Under the pieces are notes generated by a model, which worked only from the letters and a program-made list of their open reading frames with translations, made no database searches and was not told the origin of the DNA. A stretch of DNA of 64,000 bases from Deltaproteobacteria bacterium (GTDB lineage Bacteria; Myxococcota_A; Bradymonadia; REDH01): contig REDH01000063.1 of assembly GCA_007693585.1 (NCBI GenBank), forward strand, positions 1-64,000, in the 5' to 3' direction. Below, piece by piece: positions 1-8,291 of this stretch (within the stretch, counting starts at the first letter, position 1; each line of letters begins with the position of its first letter). Both the position numbers and the translations under genes were made by a program.

Positions 1-96
1 GGTTCGGGCTCTGGCTCGGGTTCGGGCTCTGGCTCGGGTTCGGGCTCTGGCTCGGGTTCCGGCTCGGGTTCTGGTTCCGGCTCCGGTTCCGGTTCG
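1..96. repeat. 18-bp tandem repeat encoding the TonB Pro-Glu spacer
   Basis: Three perfect copies of GGTTCGGGCTCTGGCTCG occupy 1-54, followed by shorter degenerate versions to about 96. On the minus strand they encode alternating Pro and Glu. The repeat may continue beyond the window edge. Such arrays can change copy number by slippage, which would change spacer length without breaking the frame. Confidence 0.85.
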
Positions 97-296
97 ACCT
101 CGAACGCGATGGTGTAGACCAGCGGCTCGTCCGGCGCCCCGTCGTGGCCGAGGAACGCGCGATTGGCGGCGAAGATGCCCACGAGCGCGGCGTGCACGAG
201 TACGGCTGCCCCGAGGATGAGCATGGCGTACACGGGGCGGGGCAGCCGGGTGCCAGGCGTGTGCGCGAGGGGATCATATCGGCGGGGAGCGGTCAT
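1..296 (-). CDS. tonB: TonB-family energy transducer, N-terminal part (cut by window edge)
   Basis: Reading leftward from the ATG at 294-296, the protein has a basic N-terminus, then one hydrophobic segment (about residues 22-43, containing AMLILGAAV), then a long Pro-Glu repeat that runs off the window. This is the usual TonB layout: an inner-membrane anchor followed by a rigid periplasmic (PE)n spacer. The C-terminal domain that contacts TonB boxes lies outside the window. The start overlaps the exbD stop (ATGA), so the two are translationally coupled in an exbB-exbD-tonB operon. Family knowledge: TonB passes ExbB/ExbD proton-motive energy to outer-membrane transporters. A TolA-like role cannot be excluded without the C-terminus. 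Confidence 0.8.
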   Translation of the reverse strand, partial: MTAPRRYDPLAHTPGTRLPRPVYAMLILGAAVLVHAALVGIFAANRAFLGHDGAPDEPLVYTIAFEVEPEPEPEPEPEPEPEPEPEPEPEPEPEPEPE

Positions 297-727
297 CGGG
301 GTGTCGAGGTCCCCTCTGCGGGTCTTCGCTCGATGTTGAGCTGGTAGGAGCGCATGCCGGCCTGGATCACGAGGTCGAGCACATCGACGACGATGCCGTA
401 CTCGGCGCCGCGATCGCCGGCGATGATGGCCTGGGTGGCGGGGTCGTTCGCGACCTCGTTGCGGAGGGCCTGGAGCAGTGCATCGCGCTGGACGGGCGTG
501 CCGTTGAGGCGGAGGCTTCCGTCGGACTCCACGGCGATTCCGACGGTGGAGGCGGTGGCTTCACCGCCGGAGGCGGCGGCGGGGAGGTTCACCTGAATGG
601 AGTGGGAGACGATGTAGCTGCTGGTCACGAGGAAGATGATCAGCAGCACGAGGGCGATGTCGATGAAGGGGATCATGTTGATCGACGCGATCACGTCGTT
701 GTCCCCGGAGTCGATGGGGCCGGCCAT
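293..727 (-). CDS. exbD: ExbD/TolR-family biopolymer transport protein
   Basis: A 144-residue protein of typical ExbD length. A short cytoplasmic N-terminus containing SINMIPFIDIALVLLIIFLV gives the single transmembrane helix, with the Asp that is the family's proton-relay residue. A periplasmic domain follows (IQVNLPAAASG ... AIIAGDRGAEYGIVVDVLDLVIQAG). It lies 5 nt after exbB and its stop overlaps the tonB start by ATGA. It should act at the inner membrane with ExbB and TonB to use the proton gradient. Sequence alone does not separate ExbD from TolR; the adjacent TonB with a PE spacer favours ExbD. Confidence 0.9.
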   Translation of the reverse strand: MAGPIDSGDNDVIASINMIPFIDIALVLLIIFLVTSSYIVSHSIQVNLPAAASGGEATASTVGIAVESDGSLRLNGTPVQRDALLQALRNEVANDPATQAIIAGDRGAEYGIVVDVLDLVIQAGMRSYQLNIERRPAEGTSTPR

Positions 728-732
728 GGGGA

Positions 733-1434
733 TTACTCGCTGTGCTCGGGTGTACGGCGCTCGTGGAGGAGGGCCACGAGGGTTCTCAGCAGCAGGTCGG
801 TGCCGGTGACGATTCGGTTCACGCGGCTCTTGAGCACGTTGAAGAAGATGATGGCCGGTATGGCGACGAGGAGGCCGACGCCGGTGGCGACGAGGGCCTC
901 GGCGATGGCGCCCATGACGCCTTCGGACGGTCCTCCGGCGGCGCCGTCCGCGTCGAGGTTGCGCAGCTGGTCGAAGGCCATGATGACGCCGATGACGGTG
1001 CCGAAGAGTCCGATGAACGGGGCATTGGAGCCTACGGTGGCGAGGAAGGGGAGGCCGCGTTCGTAGCGGAGTCGTTCGGTACCGATGGCGCCACGGCACA
1101 GTTCCTCGACGGCGTGGGGCCCACGTTCCATTTCGCGGACGCCGTAGGCAAGGACTCTGCCTTCCATGGACTCGTCCTGCTCGAGGTGGGCGAGCAGCGC
1201 GTCCGCCTCGCCTTCGGGCACGTGGTCGAGGATGAGTCGTCGGAGGCGTTCGCGGTCCGCGTCGGCGCGCCGGAGGAAGACAAGGCGCTCGACGAGGATG
1301 GCAACGGTCCCGATGCTGAGGAAGACCAGCAGCCACAGGACCCACTCGGCCCCGCCCCGCGCGAAGTCGAGGAGAACGTTGGTGAGCCAGCCGGCCTGGA
1401 CGCCTTCACTGGCGAGCAAGATGGACGTGGGCAT
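733..1434 (-). CDS. exbB: ExbB/TolQ/MotA-family proton channel protein
   Basis: A 233-residue integral membrane protein. One helix lies near residues 28-50 (WVLWLLVFLSIGTVAILVE). A cytoplasmic loop follows, then the family's conserved C-terminal pair of helices (LATVGSNAPFIGLFGTVIGV and EALVATGVGLLVAIPAIIFF). The GLFGTVIG motif and the small-residue third helix define the MotA/TolQ/ExbB channel family. The start MPTSILLAS was chosen because the upstream extension in this frame is arginine- and proline-rich and not family-like. It is the first gene of the exbB-exbD-tonB operon and is divergent from the lipoprotein/nucleotidase operon on its right. Confidence 0.9.
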   Translation of the reverse strand: MPTSILLASEGVQAGWLTNVLLDFARGGAEWVLWLLVFLSIGTVAILVERLVFLRRADADRERLRRLILDHVPEGEADALLAHLEQDESMEGRVLAYGVREMERGPHAVEELCRGAIGTERLRYERGLPFLATVGSNAPFIGLFGTVIGVIMAFDQLRNLDADGAAGGPSEGVMGAIAEALVATGVGLLVAIPAIIFFNVLKSRVNRIVTGTDLLLRTLVALLHERRTPEHSE

Positions 1435-1854
1435 GGGGTGTGGTGTCCGGAGATGGGGGAGATGGGTGCCGCCGGTGCCCCGGCGTTCGGTTCGGTGGAC
1501 GTTGCTAGGTTGGGCTGTTGGTCGCTGCAAGCGACATTTCGTTGCACGAGCAACGGCGTGATGCATTGCGGAGCACCCTCCTCCTGGCGGATTTCCGGCG
1601 GGGGGCCGACTTCATGGGGAGAGAGGGTCGCTCCGTGACGTCGATGCGACGCTGGGGTCAAGTGTTGAACAACGGCGGCAACCGCTTTACTTGCTCCCAC
1701 CACGCGAATACGGGGTGGCTGCAGGTCGCCCGGGGAGTTCCTGGCGGGCCTTGCGCTGCGAGGGGATTGCTCGCGGTCGCTGGATTCACCGGACTCGGGG
1801 TTGCTCGTCATGCGTCTTCATTCACGGTCATGGTTCTTCGGGAGGGGTTCGGCT
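1435..1854. other. 420-bp divergent intergenic region
   Basis: This non-coding stretch separates exbB (leftward) from the five-gene envelope operon (rightward). It holds a possible leftward promoter at 1502-1530, a purine-rich GGAGGGG at 1841-1847 acting as ribosome site for the rightward operon, and an alternative ATG at 1810 for that operon. No convincing rightward -35/-10 pair and no RNA gene was seen. Confidence 0.6.
1502..1530 (-). promoter_or_regulatory. Candidate promoter of exbB-exbD-tonB
   Basis: On the minus strand TTGCAG (1525-1530) is followed after 17 bp by TAGCAA (1502-1507), about 68 bp upstream of the exbB ATG. The -35 box matches well; the -10 box matches only partly. The assignment rests on position and spacing. 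Confidence 0.3.
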
Positions 1855-4656
1855 GTGCAGGCTGTCCGGCTTTCGGTGTTGTTCCTTCTGGTGGTGCTCG
1901 TTGCGGCATGCAGTGGTCGGGAGACATCGGGCGAGGATACGCGCGTTCCGCCGGTGTCGACCTCGAACGGCCCGAGCGATACGTTCACCGACGATCCCGG
2001 GCGCCTGACGGTGTTCGATCTTCGCAATCCGGCATCGGTCAATCGGCCGTCCCTCGGTGCGGATGTCGAGCTGCGACGTGTGGTGATCTCCGCGATCGAC
2101 ACGTTCCAGGAGGTGGATGACGATCGCCGTCGAACGGGGAACTTCTGGGTGCAGGAGCGGAACGGCGGGGAGTTCAGCGGCATTCACGTGTTCAACGGCG
2201 CTGCGGACGAGCCGCCGGTCGTGGACATGGAGGGGTTCTCGGTGGGGGACGAGGTCACGGTGCGGGGTGTGTACGGCGAGGCGTTCGGACGCGCGCAGAT
2301 CACGGTGCAAGCGGTGGAGCGCACGGGTACGGCGACGCTCTCGCCGGCGGTGGTCAGCGCAGCGGACGTGGCGACCGGCGGGTTGCTGGGTCGGGAGTAC
2401 GAGAGTGTGCTCGTGCGCGTCGAGGACGTTGCGGTGCTCGAGGGGAACGCCGGTTTCGGCCGGTTCCGGCTGACCGGGGACCTGTTGGTGGGCAACAACC
2501 TGTTTCGGCGCGCCGACTTTCCGCCACCGACGGGGCTCGCCTTCGAGTCCGTGACGGGGGTGATGGACTTCTCCTTTGACGAACGAGCGATCCTGCCTCG
2601 ATCGGCGGAGGACTTCGAGGACGGGGAGATCCCGCAGGGTGAAGTCTACAGCATCGAGTCCCTGCGGGATCCGGCCAACGACCTGCGGCCGTCCTCCGGG
2701 ACACCGGTGCGGGTCGAGGGCGCGGTGGTGACCGCTGTGGATCGATTCCGTGAGGTGGACGATGACCGGGTCCGCACGGGTTCGTTCTTCGTGCAGAGTC
2801 CGGAAGGCGGCCCGTACAGCGGGATCTACGTGTTCAACGCGGGTGGGGACCGGGTCGATGTCGACACGCTGGAGCCCGGCAACCTGGTGACGCTGGACGG
2901 CATCTACGAGGTGTTCTTCGACTTTGACCAGATCACCGTGACGTCCTTCGAGGTGACCGGCGAGGCTCCGGTGCCCGCAGCGGAGGTGGTGGCCCCTGCG
3001 GACATTGCCACGGGATCGGCCAGCGCGCGGCAGTGGGAGAGTGTCCTGGTGCGGGTGGAGGACGTGGATGTCACGAATTCGAATGCGGGATTTGGCCAGT
3101 TTCAGGTGACGGGCGGGCTGCGGGTCGGCAACAACCTGTATCGCATCCCGACGGCGCAGCGCGAGGTGGGCCAGTCCTTCTCCCGGATCGACGGTATCCC
3201 GGTCTTCACGTTCGACGAGCACGTGCTGATGCCCCGGTCCGAGGCGGACGTGGTGGCGGGGGCGGCCCCGCCTGCGGAGTCGGTGACGGTCGGAGCGCTT
3301 CGGGACCCGGAGAGCCGTCCGGCCTTCGGAACGGTGGTCGAGTTGGAGAGCGTGGTGGTGACGGCCGTGGATCGCTACCGGCAGCCGGGGGTCACGAACA
3401 ACCGGGTGAACCAGTTCCTGGTCCAGGATCAGGGGGGCGGTCCGGACAGTGGACTCTTCGTGTTCAATCAGTATCGCAGCCAGTCATCGACCTGGACGGT
3501 CGACATCGGCGACCTTGCGGTGGGCGATGTCATCCATCTGCGGGGCAGTTTCACGCGCTTCCCGGACAACGAGTCCGGACGGCTTCAGCTGCAGGTTCAG
3601 GCATTCGAGCGAGTGGCCACGGCCGACGCTCCGATCGTGGCGGATCTCTCGCTCGATGATTTCGTGTCGGGTGATTCCGTGGTTCTCGGACCCCTCGTGG
3701 ACAACCTGGTCTCGATCCCGGCGTTCAGCGTGACATCCACGGCAGCCTACGCCGACGGCGGAGATGTCGGCATCACCGACGGTGGTATACTGAACAACGA
3801 GTTCATGGCGCTTTCGACGCTGTCCGAGGGGGACAGCTTCGACGGAGCCGTGGGCATCCTCGTGCGCACGGTCTCGGGAGGGGAGACGACCTTCAAGCTT
3901 CTGCCACGCAGCGCGGAGGACCTGGACGGGGAGTTCGTGGAGCCGACGGAGCCGACGGAGCCGACGGAGCCGACGGAGCCCGAGTTTCTGACGGTGCGCG
4001 CGCTGAAGGATCCGGCGCTGGCATCCGACCGTCCGGCCTTCGGCGCTCGCATTCGCCTTGAGGGGGTTGTCGTCACGGCCGTCGATCGGTTCCTGCAGCC
4101 TTCGACTGGCTCGAACAACCGGGTGAACCAGTTCTGGGTCCAGGACCCGGAGGGTGGTGCCTGGTCGGGGATTTACGTCTTCAACCGCTTCAGCCAGGGG
4201 AGTCATGAGGTTGACCTCGGAGAGCTTGCCCCGGGGGACGTCGTCACGGTCGAGGGCAGTTTCTCGCGCTTTCCCGACGATGATCGGGGCAAGCTTCAGG
4301 TGGTGGTATCGTCCTTCACGGTGACCGGAACAGCGCCGGTGCCGGAGCCGGTGCCCCTGGACGCGGCGGAGCTCGGCAGCAACGATGTCGAGACCCTGGC
4401 TCCCTGGGAGGGGCAGTTCGTGGTCCTCGAAGACGTGGAGATCGTCAGCGACGCCAATCTGGCCGGCTTCGGGGATCTTGAGCTGGAGGGCGGTGGCTTG
4501 CTGCACGAGGAGATCTTCGGGCTTGCCGACGTGCCGGTTCCATCCGCGTGGCAGCGGGTCACTGGACTCCTCGACCACATCGCGCCCGGATCCGGCCCGA
4601 GGATCTACAAGGTCCTTCCTCCCGACGCGGAGGCCATGATCCCGGCGGAGGACTAG
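1855..4656 (+). CDS. Lipoprotein with four tandem OB-fold-like repeats
   Basis: A 933-residue predicted lipoprotein: signal sequence LSVLFLLVVLVAAC with the acylated Cys at 19. The GTG start at 1855 is preferred because GGAGGGG sits 7 bp upstream; an in-frame ATG at 1810 would add 15 residues. The mature part holds four units of about 215-230 residues starting near residues 50, 263, 475 and 710. The first half of each reads like the OB-type domain of secreted nucleases of the ExeM/YhcR kind (VVVTAVDRF, FWVQDPEGG, SGIYVF, GDVVTVEG). In units 1, 2 and 4 a second half follows with (W/Y)E(S/G)-x(2)-V-x(2)-E-D-V. The second half of unit 3 is divergent. An EPT linker precedes unit 4. No nuclease catalytic domain is visible, so binding of nucleic acid or another polyanion at the surface is inferred, not shown. 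Confidence 0.75.
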   Translation: MQAVRLSVLFLLVVLVAACSGRETSGEDTRVPPVSTSNGPSDTFTDDPGRLTVFDLRNPASVNRPSLGADVELRRVVISAIDTFQEVDDDRRRTGNFWVQERNGGEFSGIHVFNGAADEPPVVDMEGFSVGDEVTVRGVYGEAFGRAQITVQAVERTGTATLSPAVVSAADVATGGLLGREYESVLVRVEDVAVLEGNAGFGRFRLTGDLLVGNNLFRRADFPPPTGLAFESVTGVMDFSFDERAILPRSAEDFEDGEIPQGEVYSIESLRDPANDLRPSSGTPVRVEGAVVTAVDRFREVDDDRVRTGSFFVQSPEGGPYSGIYVFNAGGDRVDVDTLEPGNLVTLDGIYEVFFDFDQITVTSFEVTGEAPVPAAEVVAPADIATGSASARQWESVLVRVEDVDVTNSNAGFGQFQVTGGLRVGNNLYRIPTAQREVGQSFSRIDGIPVFTFDEHVLMPRSEADVVAGAAPPAESVTVGALRDPESRPAFGTVVELESVVVTAVDRYRQPGVTNNRVNQFLVQDQGGGPDSGLFVFNQYRSQSSTWTVDIGDLAVGDVIHLRGSFTRFPDNESGRLQLQVQAFERVATADAPIVADLSLDDFVSGDSVVLGPLVDNLVSIPAFSVTSTAAYADGGDVGITDGGILNNEFMALSTLSEGDSFDGAVGILVRTVSGGETTFKLLPRSAEDLDGEFVEPTEPTEPTEPTEPEFLTVRALKDPALASDRPAFGARIRLEGVVVTAVDRFLQPSTGSNNRVNQFWVQDPEGGAWSGIYVFNRFSQGSHEVDLGELAPGDVVTVEGSFSRFPDDDRGKLQVVVSSFTVTGTAPVPEPVPLDAAELGSNDVETLAPWEGQFVVLEDVEIVSDANLAGFGDLELEGGGLLHEEIFGLADVPVPSAWQRVTGLLDHIAPGSGPRIYKVLPPDAEAMIPAED
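3940..3975 (+). repeat. 9-bp tandem repeat (GAGCCGACG x4) coding an EPT linker
   Basis: Four perfect in-frame copies of GAGCCGACG encode Glu-Pro-Thr repeats (residues about 696-707) between the third and fourth domain repeats of the lipoprotein. This is a flexible, extended linker of the kind found in secreted proteins. Confidence 0.9.
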
Positions 4657-4660
4657 AGGC

Positions 4661-6907
4661 ATGGTGATGAGGGCTACGGATGGACGACCCGCCTTGGGCC
4701 CCTGTTCCCGACCGATTCTGGTGGCCGGGTTCACGGTCCTCGCGTTGCTCCTTGCGGGGTGTGCCATCCAGGAGGGACAGCCGCGCGAGCTGCCGGATGC
4801 GCTCTCCCTGACGATTCTTCATACGAGTGACTGGCATTCCCGTCTGCTGCCGTACGACATGGACGTCGTGCGAACTGACCAGAACCTCGGACTGCTGCCG
4901 GAGAATGCCCCGTTCGGAGGCGTCGCCCGTCTCGCCCACGTCATCGAGCGGGAGCGGGCGAACGCCGGCCGGTCCATCTACCTGGACTCCGGTGACTGCT
5001 TTCAGGGCGCGCCGATCTTCAATCTCTTCCGGGGCGAGGTGGAGATTCGTGCGATGTCCCTGCTTCGTCCGGACGGCGTGGCGCTGGGCAACCACGAGTT
5101 TGACGAGGGGACGGCCCGCCTCGTGGAGGTATTGCACGAGTTCGGTGACTTCCCGATGCTCGCGGCGAACTACCGGTATCGGCCACCGACCCGGGACCCC
5201 CGGGATCCTGAAGGCCCCTGGCTGGATCACGTCCTGCGTCCGTTCAATGTCGTGGAGAAGGATGGGCTTCGCATCGCGATCATCGGCGTAGGAAACTTCT
5301 CCTCGCTGTCGTCGATCACGTTCGGGGACAATTCGATGGGCATCGTCCCGATCAACACGGTCGAGGCGGTGCAGCAGTACGCCGACCTGTTGCGTCCGAC
5401 GGTGGATCTCGTCGTGGTCACGTCGCATGCGGGCCTCGCCGAGGACGAGTTCCTGATTCGCAATACACGAGGAATCGACGTGGTGATGGGCGGCCACCTC
5501 CATGTCATCCTCGATCCCCCGCGGGTCATCGAGGATGCCGAAGGCGAGCCGGTGGTGCTGTCCCACGGAGGAGCGTTCACGAAGTATGTCGGTCGACTGG
5601 ATCTGGCCATCGAGCGAAGCCCGGACCCGATTCGTCCGTTCCGGGTGGTGAGCCACACCTATCGGGCGATCCCGATCGACAGCCGGCTTCCCGAGTGGAC
5701 ACCGATGGTGCGGTTGCTCGAGCCGTACGTCATGGAGATGGCGCGCACGCTGGATCTGACCCGGATCATCGCGTATGCCCCCCAGCGCGTGATGAGATTC
5801 GGGGCATCCGGAGGGGACAGCCCCCTCGGCAACATCGTCTCCGACTCGATCCGGTTTCGCAACCGGGTCGAGACGCAATTCGCCGCCACGAACTCTCTTG
5901 GCATTCGGGCGGACATGCCACAGGGGCCGGTCACGCTCGAGCAGATGTACAACGTGTTCCCGTTCCCGAATTCGATCACGACGCTGAAGATGTCGGGCAA
6001 CGAGGTTCAGGAGTTCCTCAACGTCAACGCGCGGCGCTCCAGCGGTCGCGGGTGTGCGACGCAGCTCCAGGTGTCGGGGATCAGCTTTACGATGGACTGC
6101 AGCGTCAGCCCCGCCGTGGCCACGGACATCCTGATCGATGGCGAGTCGCTTTACGCGAACCGCTTCTACACCCTGGCCACGAACGACTACATCTCCCGCG
6201 GTGGCTCGGGGTTTCGGCTGCTTCAGTTCAACAACACGCAGCAGGACACCGGGGTACCCATCCGCGACTCGACCATCGACTACATGAACCAGTTTCCGTC
6301 CTGCCTGTCGCGGTGCAGCGATCGCGGACTGGACGAGGACACCTGTCCACTGCTCGCCGACTGCAGGCGGGACCTCGCCGCATACAACGGGCGGGTCTGT
6401 GATGGCTTCGAACCCCTGGGTGACCGTGAGCACTGCATTCGTGACCAGGCACCGCGTTGTCTGTCGGCGGAGTTCTCGTCCGAGAGCCTCCTGGAACGCT
6501 GCATCCGGACCGCGGCCGACGCGGCGGAGGGCTGCGACGGGTTGTTCCGGCGGGCGGACCGGGAGGCGTGCGTGGAGCGTGCGAGAGACGCCGTGCTGGA
6601 TAGCGGCGTGTGCGATGGACGCGACCCGGTCTCTCCGCGAGAGGCCTGTGCGAGAGAGCGGGGGGCAGAGGCCTGTCTGGCGCTGGCCGCGGAGTCCCCT
6701 CGCGATCGGTGCAGGCGTCGGGCCGCGGATGACGCGGAAGAGATCTGTCTCACGGTTCCCTGTCTCGTCGGGGAGAGCGAGGGGCGAATTTCGCGTCGCC
6801 TCCCGACGAACAAGTCCTTGTGGGAGTTGGAGCATCAGGGGGGGATGGATGCTGCGGAGTTCATGGACTGGATCCAGGCCGAGTACAACGATGAAGCCTG
6901 TTACTGA
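4661..6907 (+). CDS. 5'-nucleotidase / metallophosphoesterase lipoprotein with Cys-rich C-terminus
   Basis: A 748-residue lipoprotein (VLALLLAGC, acylated Cys 34) of the UshA/CpdB/NT5E family, which hydrolyses nucleoside monophosphates or 2',3'-cyclic nucleotides outside the cytoplasm. Dinuclear metal motifs are visible in order: SDWHS (near 54-58), GDCFQGAP (near 111), GNHEFD (near 143), TSHAG (near 256) and GGHLHV (near 277). The C-terminal substrate-binding domain follows to about residue 540 (NSLGIRADMPQG, YNVFPFPNSITTL). The remaining 200 residues are an unusual Cys/Arg/Asp-rich tail. It starts 4 nt after the upstream lipoprotein and overlaps the next lipoprotein by 17 nt, so one operon is likely. 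Substrate specificity cannot be read from the sequence. Confidence 0.9.
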   Translation: MVMRATDGRPALGPCSRPILVAGFTVLALLLAGCAIQEGQPRELPDALSLTILHTSDWHSRLLPYDMDVVRTDQNLGLLPENAPFGGVARLAHVIERERANAGRSIYLDSGDCFQGAPIFNLFRGEVEIRAMSLLRPDGVALGNHEFDEGTARLVEVLHEFGDFPMLAANYRYRPPTRDPRDPEGPWLDHVLRPFNVVEKDGLRIAIIGVGNFSSLSSITFGDNSMGIVPINTVEAVQQYADLLRPTVDLVVVTSHAGLAEDEFLIRNTRGIDVVMGGHLHVILDPPRVIEDAEGEPVVLSHGGAFTKYVGRLDLAIERSPDPIRPFRVVSHTYRAIPIDSRLPEWTPMVRLLEPYVMEMARTLDLTRIIAYAPQRVMRFGASGGDSPLGNIVSDSIRFRNRVETQFAATNSLGIRADMPQGPVTLEQMYNVFPFPNSITTLKMSGNEVQEFLNVNARRSSGRGCATQLQVSGISFTMDCSVSPAVATDILIDGESLYANRFYTLATNDYISRGGSGFRLLQFNNTQQDTGVPIRDSTIDYMNQFPSCLSRCSDRGLDEDTCPLLADCRRDLAAYNGRVCDGFEPLGDREHCIRDQAPRCLSAEFSSESLLERCIRTAADAAEGCDGLFRRADREACVERARDAVLDSGVCDGRDPVSPREACARERGAEACLALAAESPRDRCRRRAADDAEEICLTVPCLVGESEGRISRRLPTNKSLWELEHQGGMDAAEFMDWIQAEYNDEACY

Positions 6908-8291
6908 TGCCCGGTGGTCGCACCGCGGACACCGCGTCGTCCAGCACGTTGTCCTCGTTGGCAGCCTCGTGCTGCTCGCGGCGTGTGCGGAGGACCCCGT
7001 GGTTCCGGATCGTGGGGCGCTGAGCGGTTTCGAGGTTCGTCTCGTCGCGCCGGTCGAACCGGGTTCCCCTGCTTTCCCCCTCCCCTTCACGACGATGCCC
7101 CTGGAGGTGGAACTCGACATCATTGCGCGGGACCGGCGTGGGGAGCGCATGAGGGGGTTCGACGGGGAGGTTCGACTGACGAGCGTGCCGGGCAGGATTG
7201 CCGAGGCCGAGCGAACGGTTCGGCTTGTCGAGGGACGCGGATCTGCGCGTGTGGGGCTGCAGTACACCTATGGCGACACCCGAATCTGGGTCCAGGAGCA
7301 AGCGCCGGAGGGGGAGATGTCGTCCTTCGGGCTGGGCATCAGTCCGCCGCTCTTCTTCGCCGAGCCTCGTGTGCGCAACGTGAGGTTCAACCCGGACAAT
7401 CCTGCCGGGTTGTCGCCGCTCTTCGGCCGTGAGGCGCGGATCGGCGAAGGCATCCTGATGGTGACCAATGTGGTCGCCAACGGGTTCTATGCGACCGATG
7501 TGGGCGACGCGCTGCCTGACTGGAGCACGGGTCGGGAGCCGCGCGGAGTGGGTCAGGAGCCGTGGACATCTCTGTTCGTCTTCACGTTCAACTTCCCGGA
7601 CGGGATCACCATCGGGGACCGCCTGTGCAGTCTGGCGGGCGGGGTGGCCGAGTTTCAGGGGCAGACGCAGCTGACGTTCCCGAACTACATCATCCAGGGC
7701 GTCGGGCGGGTGGGCGAGGTGCCTGACGAGGCCTTTCTGGACCCGGCCGACCCCGGTGCTCCGGGCGCCTGTGCCTACCGGACCGAGGTGGACGGGTCCC
7801 TCGTGCAGGTCCTTCCTCACGTCCTTGACGAGGCGACGCTGGGCGACAACACGCTCGTGCGCGCATGGGACAGCGCGCTGGTGCGCATCGAGGGGGGCGT
7901 GCTGAGCACGCGCTTCGACGACTGCGACTTCGACGGCTCGGGCCAGATCGAGGGCGCGGACGAGCGGGCGTGCCGGAGTCGATGTCAGCGCGATCTCACG
8001 TGTACCGAGATGTCCAGTCTTCGTCAGTTCGACCAGTTCAGCGCATCGGTGGGTGGGATCGCGTTCGAGGTGGCCGATGCGACCCGTGCGGCTGGGTACG
8101 ACCCGCTTGCGGGCTGCGCACCGCACGCGGGGGTGGAAGGTGATCCGGACGATCCGCCGGGTTACCGGTGTGGCGATGCCGGCCGGCAGCTTCGGTCGGT
8201 GACCGGTTCGCTGCGGCTCGTCGACCTCGGAGGTGTGGTGCTTCGCGTCGTCATTCCCCGGTTCGAGACCGACCTGGTGTTCGCTCCATGA
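6891..8291 (+). CDS. Lipoprotein of unknown function with an EF-hand-like loop
   Basis: A 466-residue protein starting at ATG 6891 inside the end of the nucleotidase gene. It begins with a signal sequence ending in LVLLAAC (acylated Cys 32). The mature protein looks largely beta-rich. Near residues 343-358 it has DCDFDGSGQIEGADE, whose D-x-D-G-S-G-x-I spacing resembles a calcium-binding loop, flanked by Cys residues. No family was recognised. The overlap with the upstream nucleotidase and the ATGA overlap with the downstream barrel protein suggest it works in the same envelope complex. An extracellular or surface location is likely but not shown. Confidence 0.75.
   Translation: MKPVTDARWSHRGHRVVQHVVLVGSLVLLAACAEDPVVPDRGALSGFEVRLVAPVEPGSPAFPLPFTTMPLEVELDIIARDRRGERMRGFDGEVRLTSVPGRIAEAERTVRLVEGRGSARVGLQYTYGDTRIWVQEQAPEGEMSSFGLGISPPLFFAEPRVRNVRFNPDNPAGLSPLFGREARIGEGILMVTNVVANGFYATDVGDALPDWSTGREPRGVGQEPWTSLFVFTFNFPDGITIGDRLCSLAGGVAEFQGQTQLTFPNYIIQGVGRVGEVPDEAFLDPADPGAPGACAYRTEVDGSLVQVLPHVLDEATLGDNTLVRAWDSALVRIEGGVLSTRFDDCDFDGSGQIEGADERACRSRCQRDLTCTEMSSLRQFDQFSASVGGIAFEVADATRAAGYDPLAGCAPHAGVEGDPDDPPGYRCGDAGRQLRSVTGSLRLVDLGGVVLRVVIPRFETDLVFAP

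Noticed and set aside
1-96. Possible CRISPR or other regulatory repeat array
   Set aside because: The units are contiguous without spacers and are in frame as Pro-Glu codons of TonB.
4559-7267. Minus-strand open frame opposite the nucleotidase gene
   Set aside because: The plus strand contains the full set of metallophosphoesterase motifs and a lipobox; the antisense frame spans gene boundaries and has no domains.
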